DNA of 64,000 nucleotides, from NCBI RefSeq assembly GCF_017355985.1, contig NZ_JAFIQU010000002.1, forward strand, positions 558,001 through 622,000, given 5' to 3'. The notes beneath the pieces were generated by a model. The model was not told the DNA's origin, did not search any database, and worked only from the letters and a program-made list of their open reading frames with translations. This DNA comes from Arenibaculum pallidiluteum (GTDB lineage Bacteria; Pseudomonadota; Alphaproteobacteria; Azospirillales; Azospirillaceae). The position numbers and the translations under genes are program-made. Shown here in pieces: positions 54,349 through 64,000 of this stretch (positions within the stretch are counted from its first letter, which is position 1; every line of letters starts with the position of its first letter).

Positions 54349-55131
54349 ATGCGCGAGGAATACGAGACCCGTCTGTTCGTCGAGGAACCACTGGCCGATG
54401 GGACGGTAGTCGGCCTTGATTCCGAACGCGCCCACTATCTCCGCACCGTGCTGCGCCTCGACCGCGGAGCCCGCCTGGCGCTTTTCAACGGCCGGGACGG
54501 CGAGTGGCTGGCCCGCATCGAGGGGCTCGGCAAGGGCTGGTGCAGCCTTGCGGTCGAGCGGCGCACCCGCGAGCAGTCGGCCGATGCCGACCTGTGGCTT
54601 CTCTTCGCGCCCATCAAGCGCTCCCGCATCGACTTCGTCGCCGAGAAGGCGGCCGAGCTCGGCGTCTCCGTGGTCTGGCCCGTGACGACCCGGCACACCG
54701 ACGTGGCGCGCGTGAACACCGAACGCCTGCGCGCCAACGCGATCGAGGCCGCCGAGCAGTCCGAGCGTCTGTCGGTCCCCGAGCTGCGCGAGCCCGAGCG
54801 CCTGGAGGCGATCCTTGCGTCCTGGCCTGCCGGCCGTGTGCTGCTGGCCTGCGCCGAGGCCGGCCCCGTCCGCCCGATCGCCGAGGCTGCCCAGGCATTC
54901 CGCGGCCGTCCGGCGGCGGTCCTGACCGGGCCGGAGGGCGGGTTTTCCAAGGACGAGCTTGACCGGATGCGGCGGCTCGACTTTGTTGTGCCCGTCGGGC
55001 TGGGCCCCCGGGTCCTGCGCGCAGACACGGCGGCGCTCGCGGCCCTGGCCTGCTGGCAGGCCCTCGCCGGGGATTGGACCGCGGCGGGGAGCGATTCGAG
55101 ACCCCCATTCCGATCCGATCCGGAGACCTGA
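54349..55131 (+). CDS. rsmE: 16S rRNA (uracil-1498-N3)-methyltransferase
   Basis: This 260-residue SPOUT methyltransferase modifies U1498 of 16S rRNA. It has ERAHYLRTVLRLDRGARL, the PIKRSRIDFVAEKAAELGV block, AIEAAEQSERLSVPEL and the knot motifs LTGPEGGFSKDEL and LGPRVLRADTAALAAL. The gene lies six bp before gshA. The C-terminal 20 residues (SDSRPPFRSDPET) extend past the usual end. Confidence 0.95.
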   Translation: MREEYETRLFVEEPLADGTVVGLDSERAHYLRTVLRLDRGARLALFNGRDGEWLARIEGLGKGWCSLAVERRTREQSADADLWLLFAPIKRSRIDFVAEKAAELGVSVVWPVTTRHTDVARVNTERLRANAIEAAEQSERLSVPELREPERLEAILASWPAGRVLLACAEAGPVRPIAEAAQAFRGRPAAVLTGPEGGFSKDELDRMRRLDFVVPVGLGPRVLRADTAALAALACWQALAGDWTAAGSDSRPPFRSDPET

Positions 55132-55137
55132 GCGACC

Positions 55138-56505
55138 ATGTCCGCCCCTCCCAGCACCAGCGGCGAGCCGATCACCGACCGCCGCGAGCTCGTGGCCTGG
55201 ATCGAGAAGGGATTCAAGCCGGCCGCAGAGTGGCTGATCGGTACGGAGCACGAGAAGATCCCCTTCCGGACGGACGATCTGCGGCCGGTCCCCTACGAGG
55301 GCGCCCGCGGGATCGGCGCCTTGCTGGAGGGGCTGACCCGGTTCGGGTGGGAACCCGTGCGCGAGGACGGGCGCATCATCGCGCTGGCCGGACCGGGCGG
55401 CGCGAATGTGAGCCTGGAGCCCGGCGGGCAGTTCGAGCTCTCGGGCGCGCCGCTGCCGACGATCCACGAGACCGAGGCCGAGATCGCCCGCCACCTGGAC
55501 GAGGTCCGCAGCGTCGGCGACGCCCTCGGTATCGGGATGCTGGCCCTGGGCTTCTCTCCGACCTGGACGCGCGACGAGGTCCCGTGGATGCCCAAGGGCC
55601 GCTACAGGATCATGCGGGACTACATGCCCAAGCGCGGCTCGCTGGGCCTCGACATGATGCTGCGGACCTGCACGGTGCAGGTGAACCTGGACTTCTCGGA
55701 CGAGCCGGACCTCGTCAAGAAGCTGCGAGTCGGCCTGGCGCTGCAGCCCGTGGCGACGGCGCTCTTCGCGAACTCGCCCTTCAAGGAAGGCAGGGCCAAC
55801 GGCTTCCTGAGCTACCGCGCCCATGTCTGGACCGACACGGACCCGGACCGGACCGGCGATCTACCCTTCGTCTTCGAGGACGGCTTCGGGATCGAGCGCT
55901 ACGTGGACTGGCTGCTCGACGTCCCCATGTACTTCGTCTATCGCGACGGCCGCTACGTGGACGTGGCGGGCCAGTCCTTCCGCGACTTCCTCCAGGGCCG
56001 CCTGCCGGGCCTGCCGGGCGAGCTGCCGCGGATCACGGACTGGGCGGACCACGTCACCACCGCCTTCCCAGAGGTCCGGCTGAAACGCTACCTCGAGATG
56101 CGGGGCGCCGACAGCGGCCCCGCCAGCCGCCTGACGGCGCTTCCCGCGTTCTGGACCGGTCTGCTCTACGACGGCGCGGCGCTCGATGCCGCCTGGAGTC
56201 TCGTGAAGGGATGGACGGCCGAGGACCGTGCGCGCCTGCGCAGCGAGGTTCCCCGCCAGGGGCTGCGCACGCCCTTCCGCGGCGCCACGCTGCAGCCGGT
56301 CGCACGCGAGGCGCTGGCGATCGCACGGGCGGGCCTTGCCGCCCGCGCCCGGCGCGATGCCGCGGGGCGGGACGAGACCCGCTTCCTGGACGTGCTCGAC
56401 AGCACGGCGGAGACCGGCGTGACCCAGGCCGAGGAGATGCTGCGCCGGTTCGAAGGCCCCTGGGACGGCAGGCTGGACCATGTCTTCCGGGAGTACGCCT
56501 ACTGA
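55138..56505 (+). CDS. gshA: Glutamate-cysteine ligase, plant/alphaproteobacterial type
   Basis: This 455-residue enzyme makes gamma-glutamylcysteine, the first step to glutathione. It has GTEHEKIPF near residue 37, PGGQFELSGAPL and MLRTCTVQVNLDFSDE, as in the plant-type family. It is directly downstream of rsmE, a pairing seen in other alphaproteobacteria. gshB is not in the window. Confidence 0.95.
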   Translation: MSAPPSTSGEPITDRRELVAWIEKGFKPAAEWLIGTEHEKIPFRTDDLRPVPYEGARGIGALLEGLTRFGWEPVREDGRIIALAGPGGANVSLEPGGQFELSGAPLPTIHETEAEIARHLDEVRSVGDALGIGMLALGFSPTWTRDEVPWMPKGRYRIMRDYMPKRGSLGLDMMLRTCTVQVNLDFSDEPDLVKKLRVGLALQPVATALFANSPFKEGRANGFLSYRAHVWTDTDPDRTGDLPFVFEDGFGIERYVDWLLDVPMYFVYRDGRYVDVAGQSFRDFLQGRLPGLPGELPRITDWADHVTTAFPEVRLKRYLEMRGADSGPASRLTALPAFWTGLLYDGAALDAAWSLVKGWTAEDRARLRSEVPRQGLRTPFRGATLQPVAREALAIARAGLAARARRDAAGRDETRFLDVLDSTAETGVTQAEEMLRRFEGPWDGRLDHVFREYAY

Positions 56506-56568
56506 GGCTTCGCCCCACCGGCGCCTGCACCGCTATGAGAATATGCAGGTTCCGGAACGGAGAGCCCC

Positions 56569-56763
56569 ATGAGGATCCTCGCCCGCGAGCACGGCGGCTA
56601 TCGAATCGAATGCCCGGACGGGCATGTCTTCATGTCGGACCGGCTGGCGATATCGGTCGAATGCCCGCTCTGCGGACGCACCGAGCTCGCCTCGACCCTG
56701 GTCGACCAAGTGATGGTGCCGGGCCAGCCGTCCGGCGATGCCCCGCCGCGCGACGCGGCCTGA
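56569..56763 (+). CDS. Small putative zinc-binding protein
   Basis: This 64-residue protein has two possible metal-ligand pairs: ECPDGHVF (C15 and H19) and ECPLCGRTE (C32 and C35). That fits a compact zinc ribbon with one His. The tail is Pro/Asp-rich. It lies between gshA and a convergent membrane protein gene. No family was recognised. Confidence 0.6.
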   Translation: MRILAREHGGYRIECPDGHVFMSDRLAISVECPLCGRTELASTLVDQVMVPGQPSGDAPPRDAA

Positions 56764-56785
56764 CGCGGCAGGCGCTGCCCCGCGC

Positions 56786-57169
56786 CTAGCGCCGCGCGGG
56801 CTGGGTACGCAGGGCCTCGACGATCTCGTCGGTCCCGGGATGGACGAAGAGAAGCGACTGCGTGCCGTCGGCGTGGCGCACGGTGACGGCAAGGCGGTTG
56901 CCCACGGGCACCGCTGCAACGATCTCGGCCCCTGCCGGCAGCAGGTAGGCGCCGCCTTCGCGCAGCGCAGCCTCCGGCCGTACGGTCCGGCCGCGCTCAT
57001 CGAGCCCGGCGCGGTATTCCGGGTCGGTCGCGCGGTGATAGATCTCGAACCCGATGAAGGCGAATCCCGCCAGGATCAGGACGCCCATGACCGCCATGGC
57101 GATCTTGACGCCGCGCATCAGGCCCGGGGCGATCGCGCCGTCGCCCGCCGTGTCGCCCGGCTGTTCCAT
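56786..57169 (-). CDS. DUF6476-like membrane protein
   Basis: This 127-residue protein has one membrane helix (about residues 20-45, VKIAMAVMGVLILAGFAFIGFEIY) and a C-terminal periplasmic beta domain (LLPAGAEIVAAVPVGNRLAVTVRHADGTQSLLFVHPGT). It resembles a small alphaproteobacterial family without known function. It is 100 bp downstream of tldD on the same strand. Confidence 0.72.
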   Translation of the reverse strand: MEQPGDTAGDGAIAPGLMRGVKIAMAVMGVLILAGFAFIGFEIYHRATDPEYRAGLDERGRTVRPEAALREGGAYLLPAGAEIVAAVPVGNRLAVTVRHADGTQSLLFVHPGTDEIVEALRTQPARR

Positions 57170-57269
57170 GTACCGCCCTTCCGTTCCGGAACGCCGGAGA
57201 TAGCCGCCGGCCCGCAGGCTGGCAAGCCCCTCCGGCGCCCGGTCGGATCCGGGGCGGCGCCGGGCGTGG

Positions 57270-58703
57270 TCAGGCGGCGGTGCCGCCGACCGTCAGGCCG
57301 TCGATGCGCAGCGTCGGCTGCCCGACGCCGACCGGAACGCCCTGGCCCTCCTTGCCGCAGGTGCCGATGCCGGGGTCGAGCTGGGTGTCGTTGCCGACCA
57401 GGGTCACCTTGGTCAGCGCGTCCGGCCCGTTGCCGATGATGGTGGCGCCCTTCACCGCGGGGCCGATCTTGCCGCCCTCGATCAGATAGGCCTCCGAGGC
57501 CGAGAAGACGAACTTGCCCGAAGTGATGTCCACCTGCCCGCCGCCGAAGTTCACGGCATAGAGGCCGCGGTCGACCGAGGCGATGATCTCGGCGGGGTCG
57601 CGGTCGCCGGGGCGCATCACCGTGTTGGTCATGCGCGGCATCGGGTGATGGGCGAAGCTCTGGCGCCGGCCGTTTCCGGTGGGACGTACGCCCATGAGGC
57701 GGGCGTTCATGCGGTCCTGCATGAAGCCCACCAGGATGCCGTCCTCGATCAGCGTGGTCGACTGGGTGGGCGTGCCCTCGTCGTCGACCGTCAGCGAGCC
57801 GCGTCGGTTCTCGAGCGTGCCGTCGTCCACCACGGTGACGCCGGGCGCGGCGACCCGCTGGCCCATCAGGCTAGCGAAGGCCGAGGTCTTCTTGCGGTTG
57901 AAGTCGCCCTCGAGCCCGTGGCCGATGGCCTCGTGCAGCAGGATGCCGGGCCAGCCCGGGCCCAGCACGATCGGCATCTCGCCGGCCGGCGCCGGAATCG
58001 ATTCCAGGTTCACCAGGGCTTGGCGGAGCGCCTCGTCCACATGGGCCTGCCAGGTCTCGGGCCGGAGATACAGCTCATAGGCCGTGCGGCCACCGGCGCC
58101 GTGGCTGCCGCTCTCCATGCGGTCGCCGTCGGCCACCACGACCGAGACGTTCAGGCGGACCAGCGGGCGCACGTCGGCCACGCGCAACCCGTCCGGCCGG
58201 ATGATCTGCACCGCCTGCCACTCGCCGGACAGCGAGCAGGAGACCTGGCGCACCCGGGGGTTCTTGGAACGGGCATAGGCGTCGATGGCCGCCAGCAGCT
58301 TGACCTTGTCCTCGAAATCCACCTGCGAGAGCGGGTTCTCCGCGGCGTAGAGGGCGCGGTTGGTGCCCGCGGGCGGCTCGGCGAGCGTGCCGCCATGCCC
58401 GGCATGCACCGCCCGGACCGTGGCGGCCGCGCGGCGGATCGCATCCTCGCTGAGCGAGGCCGCGTGAGCGTAGCCCGTGGCCTCGCCCGAGATCGCGCGC
58501 AGCCCGAAGCCCTGGGCGGTATCGAACGACGCGCTCTTCAGCTTGCCGTCGTCCCAGGCCAGGCTCTCGGACTGGCCGTATTCCAGGAAGAGCTCGCCGT
58601 CGTCGGCGCCGTTCAGAGCGTCGGCGACGATCGTCTCGACCCGCGCGCGATCGAGGCCGGCGCGGTTGAAGAACAGGTCGTCTGTCACGGCGAGATTGCT
58701 CAT
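57270..58703 (-). CDS. tldD: Metalloprotease TldD
   Basis: This 477-residue protein is the catalytic subunit of the TldD/TldE protease. The metal site is HEAIGHGLEGD (HExxxH), and the C-terminal GTCGKEGQGVPVGVGQPTLRIDGLTVGG is conserved. The partner subunit is encoded at 47.9 kb on the same strand. Nothing in the window is an obvious peptide substrate. Confidence 0.96.
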   Translation of the reverse strand: MSNLAVTDDLFFNRAGLDRARVETIVADALNGADDGELFLEYGQSESLAWDDGKLKSASFDTAQGFGLRAISGEATGYAHAASLSEDAIRRAAATVRAVHAGHGGTLAEPPAGTNRALYAAENPLSQVDFEDKVKLLAAIDAYARSKNPRVRQVSCSLSGEWQAVQIIRPDGLRVADVRPLVRLNVSVVVADGDRMESGSHGAGGRTAYELYLRPETWQAHVDEALRQALVNLESIPAPAGEMPIVLGPGWPGILLHEAIGHGLEGDFNRKKTSAFASLMGQRVAAPGVTVVDDGTLENRRGSLTVDDEGTPTQSTTLIEDGILVGFMQDRMNARLMGVRPTGNGRRQSFAHHPMPRMTNTVMRPGDRDPAEIIASVDRGLYAVNFGGGQVDITSGKFVFSASEAYLIEGGKIGPAVKGATIIGNGPDALTKVTLVGNDTQLDPGIGTCGKEGQGVPVGVGQPTLRIDGLTVGGTAA

Positions 58704-58830
58704 GGGGAACTCCGGAAATGGGCAGGAATACTATGTGGGCAGCGGAGCGGGGGCGGCAAGGCCGCACCAGGACGGGAAGCGCGCAGGGCCGGTTTCCAGC
58801 GGCGTGCCATCCGTGAGATAAAGATCCGGC

Positions 58831-60150
58831 ATGTCCATCGGCACCCTCGGCCCCCCGGCCAGCGCCCTCACCGTGCTGCGCGATCACGCGTTGCGCGACC
58901 TCCTGACCAATGAGGTCCATGCGCGGCCCCACGAGCGGCTGCAGACGCCCCTACGCGTGACCCACCTCGCCATGCTGTCGGGCGAGGGCGCGGACGAGGC
59001 CGAGCGACGGCACCTCGCCCGGCTCTGCAGCCGCGCCGGCGCGCCGCCGCCACCGGACGAGGCCACGCACCACAGCGCCGACCTGGGCCCTTTCCGCCTG
59101 AAATGGGAGCGGCACACCGAGTTCTCGACCTGGACCGTCTTCCGGCCCGACCCGGCCGGCGCGGCCTTCTCGGACACGGCCATCGCGGCGCTGCCGGTGG
59201 ACTGGCTGGCCGAGCTGCCCGGCGAGCGGCTGGTCGGCATCCACTTGGCGCTGGTGCCCCGCGATTCGACCCTGGCCTCGCCGGAAGGGCTGGTCGGCGC
59301 CTTCGGCACGGACAGCTTCGTAGGATCCGTGGTCTCGGGCGAGGCGGCGCGCTTCTGGACGGATTTCCGGATCCATGGCGACGGCTTCTCGCGCGTCGTG
59401 CTCGCCGACTTCCACCTGTCGCCCCGCCAGGCCGGCCGGACCGTGCAGCGGATCCTTGAGATCGAGACCTACCGCATGATGGCCCTGCTGGCCCTGCCCC
59501 CGGCGCGCAGCGTGCTCCCGCGGATCAGCGGCATCGAGGCCGAGCTGGCCGCGCTGACGCAGCGCACGGCGACCGCCGCGGGGCACGAGGACGAGCAGGC
59601 GCTGCTGCGTGCCCTGACGCGGCTCGCCGCGGCAGCGGAACAGATCGCGGCCGAGACCAGCTACCGGTTCTCGGCGGCCCGGGCCTATTCCGACCTGGTG
59701 GACCGCCGCATGTCCGAGCTCCGCGAGTCCCGGATCGAGGGGTTGCAGACGCTGGGCGAGTTCATGGCACGGCGCCTGCAGCCTGCGATCCGGACCTGCG
59801 AGGCGGTCGCCGGGCGGCTCGAGGCGCTGTCGGCGCGCATCGCGCGCGCGAGCAACCTCCTGCGCACGCGGGTCGACCTGGCCCTGGAGAGCCAGAACCG
59901 CGACCTGCTGCAGAGCATGGACCGGCGCGCGCAGCTCCAGCTCCGCCTTCAGGAGACCGTCGAGGGGCTGTCAGTCGTCGCGATCAGCTACTATCTGCTG
60001 GGTCTGGTCGGCTACGCGGCCAAAGGGTTGAAGGCCGCGGGCGCGGCCGTCGACCCCGACATAGCCGCCGCGGCGGCCATTCCGGTGGTTCTGGCGCTGG
60101 TCTGGACTGGGGTGCGCCGGCTGCGCCGGGCCCTGGCCGGACGGCACTGA
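58831..60150 (+). CDS. DUF3422 family protein
   Basis: This 439-residue protein has HALRDLLTNEVHARP at the start, FRLKWERHTEFSTWT, and ARFWTDFRIHGDGFSRVVLAD in the middle. A coiled-coil region leads to two C-terminal membrane helices (SVVAISYYLLGLVGY and AAAAIPVVLALVW). The family is uncharacterised, and a membrane-tethered cytosolic enzyme or sensor is possible. It diverges from tldD. Confidence 0.9.
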   Translation: MSIGTLGPPASALTVLRDHALRDLLTNEVHARPHERLQTPLRVTHLAMLSGEGADEAERRHLARLCSRAGAPPPPDEATHHSADLGPFRLKWERHTEFSTWTVFRPDPAGAAFSDTAIAALPVDWLAELPGERLVGIHLALVPRDSTLASPEGLVGAFGTDSFVGSVVSGEAARFWTDFRIHGDGFSRVVLADFHLSPRQAGRTVQRILEIETYRMMALLALPPARSVLPRISGIEAELAALTQRTATAAGHEDEQALLRALTRLAAAAEQIAAETSYRFSAARAYSDLVDRRMSELRESRIEGLQTLGEFMARRLQPAIRTCEAVAGRLEALSARIARASNLLRTRVDLALESQNRDLLQSMDRRAQLQLRLQETVEGLSVVAISYYLLGLVGYAAKGLKAAGAAVDPDIAAAAAIPVVLALVWTGVRRLRRALAGRH

Positions 60151-60253
60151 GAAATGCCGGGCACGCCTCCTAGGGGGGCCGCTGCGGCGCGGAAACTCTG
60201 CGGCAAGTTGACCCGCACCCCTGGCCCAGGTATCAGGTGCACGATTTTCGTCG

Positions 60254-60267
60254 TTGACGCAGATCAA
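60254..60267 (+). promoter_or_regulatory. FNR/FixK-type site upstream of the oxidase operon
   Basis: TTGAC-GCAG-ATCAA matches the FNR/FixK dyad with nine of ten canonical half-site bases. It lies 209 bp before coxB in a 325-bp gene-free region (60151-60475). If it is centred at -41, initiation falls near 60302. The rest of the region shows no other strong signal, only GC-rich leader. Confidence 0.5.
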
Positions 60268-60475
60268 GCCGCGCAGCCCTGCGACAAAATGTGCCAAGGG
60301 GTGGCCGGTGATCGTCTTGGTAGCCTGTTGTCAGGCCATGTAGCTTCCGCCGCCTGCCCGACCCCGGGAACCCCGGGCCGGAAGGGCATCCCCGTCCGCG
60401 TCGACGACGACGGCCGGGACCGCAGGGACAATGGGCAGCCCGCCCGGGCTCGCCGAAAAGGATGAGTGGTTGGGG

Positions 60476-61330
60476 ATGACCGTGAAAGGGATCGGCGCCG
60501 TCTTTACGGCCTTCGTCACCGCGCTGCTCGCCGGGATGCCGGCGATGGCCCAGGACTCCGGCGGAACTGTGGGCGAGCCCCACCCGTGGCAGCTGGGCCT
60601 GCAGGTCAGCGCTTCTCCGGTCAAGCAACAGCTTGCCGATTTCCACAACCTGCTCCTCGTGATCATCAGCCTGATCAGCCTCTTCGTGCTGGCGCTGCTG
60701 GTCTACGTGGTGCTGCGCTTCAACGCGAAGCGAAACCCCACGCCCACCCGGACCTCGCACAACACCGTGCTCGAGGTCCTGTGGACGGCGGTTCCGGTGC
60801 TGATCCTGATCATCATCGCGGTGCCGTCGTTCAAGGTGCTGTACTTCATGGACCGCACCGAGGTCGCCGAGATGACGATCAAGGTCACCGGCCGCCAGTG
60901 GTACTGGGACTACGAGTATCCCGACCAGGATGGCATCGCCTTCTCCAGCTACATGATCCCGGAAGACGAGATCAAGCCGGGCCAGCGGCGGTTGCTGGAG
61001 GTCGACAACCGCGTCGTGGTGCCGGTCGGCACCAACATCCGCATGCTGATGAGCGGCGGCGACGTGATCCATTCCTGGGCGATGCCGGCACTGGGCGTGA
61101 AGATGGACGCGATCCCGGGCCGCGTGAACGAGACCTGGATGCGCGTCGAGCGCGAGGGCGTCTATTTCGGCCAGTGCTCCGAGATCTGCGGCACCGGCCA
61201 CGCCTACATGCCGATCGCAGTCGAGGCCGTCTCGAAGGAGCGCTTCGACCAGTGGGTGGGCGAGCGCAAGGCCGCGATGAACAAGACAGACGGTGCCGCG
61301 GGCAGCCAGCTCGCCGAGCAGGCCCGCTAG
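60476..61330 (+). CDS. coxB: Cytochrome c oxidase subunit II
   Basis: This 284-residue protein has a signal peptide (cut near AMA-Q), two membrane helices, and a periplasmic CuA domain with the full ligand set in QCSEICGTGHAYM. TGRQWYWDYEYPD is the electron-entry aromatic patch. It receives electrons from cytochrome c in the aa3-type oxidase. The ATG at 60476 is followed by a typical signal peptide. It is the first gene of coxB-coxA-ctaB. Confidence 0.97.
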   Translation: MTVKGIGAVFTAFVTALLAGMPAMAQDSGGTVGEPHPWQLGLQVSASPVKQQLADFHNLLLVIISLISLFVLALLVYVVLRFNAKRNPTPTRTSHNTVLEVLWTAVPVLILIIIAVPSFKVLYFMDRTEVAEMTIKVTGRQWYWDYEYPDQDGIAFSSYMIPEDEIKPGQRRLLEVDNRVVVPVGTNIRMLMSGGDVIHSWAMPALGVKMDAIPGRVNETWMRVEREGVYFGQCSEICGTGHAYMPIAVEAVSKERFDQWVGERKAAMNKTDGAAGSQLAEQAR

Positions 61331-61344
61331 AAGGATCGAGGTAA

Positions 61345-62949
<1,605 letters not shown>

Positions 62950-63031
62950 CCGGAACCGCTCCCTGAAGGGGCGGCATCCTGCAGGGGTCCGGGCGCATGG
63001 CCCGGACCCGCAACTTCGAGAGGACAGGGAC

Positions 63032-63946
63032 ATGAGCGACACCACCATCGGCACGGCGGCACAAACCGCTTCGGCCGGCGGCAGCGTCGGCGACTATGTG
63101 GAGCTGCTGAAGCCCCGCGTGATGTCCCTTGTCGTCTTCAGCGGCCTGGCTGGCCTCGTGGCGGCACCGGGCTCGATCCATCCGCTTCTGGCGCTGACGG
63201 CGCTGCTGTGCATCGCTGTCAGCGCGGGCGCCTCCGGCGCCATCAACATGTGGTATGACCGCGATATCGACGCGGTGATGCAGCGCACGCGCCGGCGGCC
63301 CATCCCCGAGGGGCGCGTCGGCCCGGACGAGGCTCTGGCCTTCGGCGTCGTGCTGACGATCGGCGCGGTCCTTCTGATGGGGCTGGCCGTCAACTGGATC
63401 TCGGCGGCGCTGCTGGCGCTCGCCTCCGCCTTCTACGTCTTCGTCTACACGATGTGGCTGAAGCGGCGCACGCCCCAGAACATCGTGATCGGCGGCGCCG
63501 CCGGCGCCTTCCCGCCGATGATCGGCTGGGCGGCCGTGACCGGCACGGTCGACATCTCGTCCATCGCCCTGTTCCTGCTGATCTTCATGTGGACGCCCCC
63601 GCATTTCTGGGCCCTGGCGCTGTTCCGCAGCGACGACTACGCCCGTGCAGGGGTGCCCATGCTCCCCGTCACGGCCGGCGCGCGCGAGACCAAGCGCCAG
63701 ATGCTGGCCTACACCCTGCTGCTGCTGCCGGTCGCGGCCGCGCCGTGGCTCCTGGGCGCTGCCGGCACCCTCTATGCCGCCGGGGCGGCGGTGCTCGGCC
63801 CGCTCTTCGTCCTGTGCGCGGTGCGGGTGCTGCGCGAGGATGACGAGCACCGCGCCGGCGACCGCGCGGCCAAGCAGATGTTCGCCTTCTCGATCCTCTA
63901 CCTCTTCCTGCTCTTCGCGCTCCTGATTGCAGACCATCTGGGTTGA
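63032..63946 (+). CDS. ctaB: Protoheme IX farnesyltransferase (heme O synthase)
   Basis: This 304-residue UbiA-type prenyltransferase makes heme O, the precursor of heme A for the oxidase. It has NMWYDRDIDAVMQRTRRRPIPEG (Asp-rich motif), TPPHFWALALF and about nine helices. It is in the cox operon, 82 bp after coxA. The ATG follows an AGGACAGG ribosome site. Confidence 0.96.
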   Translation: MSDTTIGTAAQTASAGGSVGDYVELLKPRVMSLVVFSGLAGLVAAPGSIHPLLALTALLCIAVSAGASGAINMWYDRDIDAVMQRTRRRPIPEGRVGPDEALAFGVVLTIGAVLLMGLAVNWISAALLALASAFYVFVYTMWLKRRTPQNIVIGGAAGAFPPMIGWAAVTGTVDISSIALFLLIFMWTPPHFWALALFRSDDYARAGVPMLPVTAGARETKRQMLAYTLLLLPVAAAPWLLGAAGTLYAAGAAVLGPLFVLCAVRVLREDDEHRAGDRAAKQMFAFSILYLFLLFALLIADHLG

Positions 63947-63954
63947 GCGCGGCG

Positions 63955-64000
63955 ATGGAAGGCGGACCCATGGACAACGAGTTCAAGAAGCGGCGCCGAG
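63955..64000 (+). CDS. Start of a small oxidase-operon protein (CoxF-like), cut by window edge
   Basis: Only 15 codons are visible (a basic start, ...FKKRRR). The position, right after ctaB, fits the small CoxF-type protein found in alphaproteobacterial cox operons. A second in-frame ATG at 63970 is an alternative start. The family is not provable from this fragment. Confidence 0.45.
   Translation, partial: MEGGPMDNEFKKRRR

Overview
The window is about 70% G+C, densely packed and entirely chromosomal in character. Plant-type glutamate-cysteine ligase, glycine dehydrogenase split into two subunits, the ispH/thrB/rnhA neighbourhood, ubiquinone genes, DUF3422 and DUF6476 proteins, and a coxB-coxA-ctaB operon point to an aerobic alphaproteobacterium, most likely of the Rhodospirillales type. 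No rRNA, tRNA, CRISPR array, prophage or intact insertion sequence was seen.

Layout. 1-6.1 kb: the 3' part of a large alpha-2-macroglobulin gene that has lost its thioester, then an MprF-like membrane protein lacking the lipid-aminoacylating half. 6.0-9.0 kb: a fusion of ammonia-dependent NAD synthetase with an NMN deamidase (CinA C-terminal) domain, then a C4-dicarboxylate carrier. 9.2-14.0 kb: the glycine cleavage operon gcvT-gcvH-gcvPA-gcvPB behind a promoter and a tandem glycine riboswitch, closed by a strong hairpin. 14.1-18.2 kb: a phosphorelay set (two single-domain receivers, one Hpt protein, one hybrid kinase with two receivers) with no DNA-binding output. 18.3-20.3 kb: small proteins, a secreted RNase T2 and a lipoprotein. 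20.3-25 kb: ispH, thrB and rnhA, interrupted by a marR gene with a decayed emrA and a collapsed emrB. 25-27 kb: a short-chain dehydrogenase and an uncharacterised lipoprotein. 27.1-31.0 kb: a sulfonate-type ABC transporter with a TauD-like dioxygenase. 31.4-37.4 kb: two coiled-coil membrane proteins, malonyl-CoA decarboxylase, a GNAT enzyme, an ATP-grasp enzyme and a DMT permease. 37.5-42 kb: a GST, then dsbD-peroxiredoxin divergent from yqgE, and a Rieske protein. 42.2-47.2 kb: a small envelope-polysaccharide group (CelD-type acetyltransferase, polysaccharide deacetylase, GT2 glycosyltransferase, flippase). 47.2-50.6 kb: an Rrf2-type regulator, TldE, and a second copy of the coiled-coil protein pair. 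50.7-58.7 kb: ubiD, an ETFB-type methyltransferase, ubiA, rsmE, gshA and tldD. 58.8-64 kb: DUF3422 and the start of the aa3 oxidase operon.

Themes. Several parts fit together: NAD salvage in one polypeptide, one-carbon supply from glycine under riboswitch control, ubiquinone synthesis and terminal oxidase, thiol and peroxide handling (gshA, dsbD, peroxiredoxin, GST), and both halves of the TldD/TldE protease 8 kb apart.

The most novel items are (1) the NadE-PncC fusion, which joins a domain that releases ammonia to one that consumes it, and (2) two copies, 18 kb apart, of a two-gene cassette of membrane-anchored coiled-coil proteins with small C-terminal domains. I cannot assign a known family to either cassette gene, but conserved residues keep nearly identical spacing between the copies. 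Decay or rearrangement is visible at three places: the 3' end of the MprF-like gene, the emrAB remnant, and a 20-bp tandem duplication at the end of one cassette.
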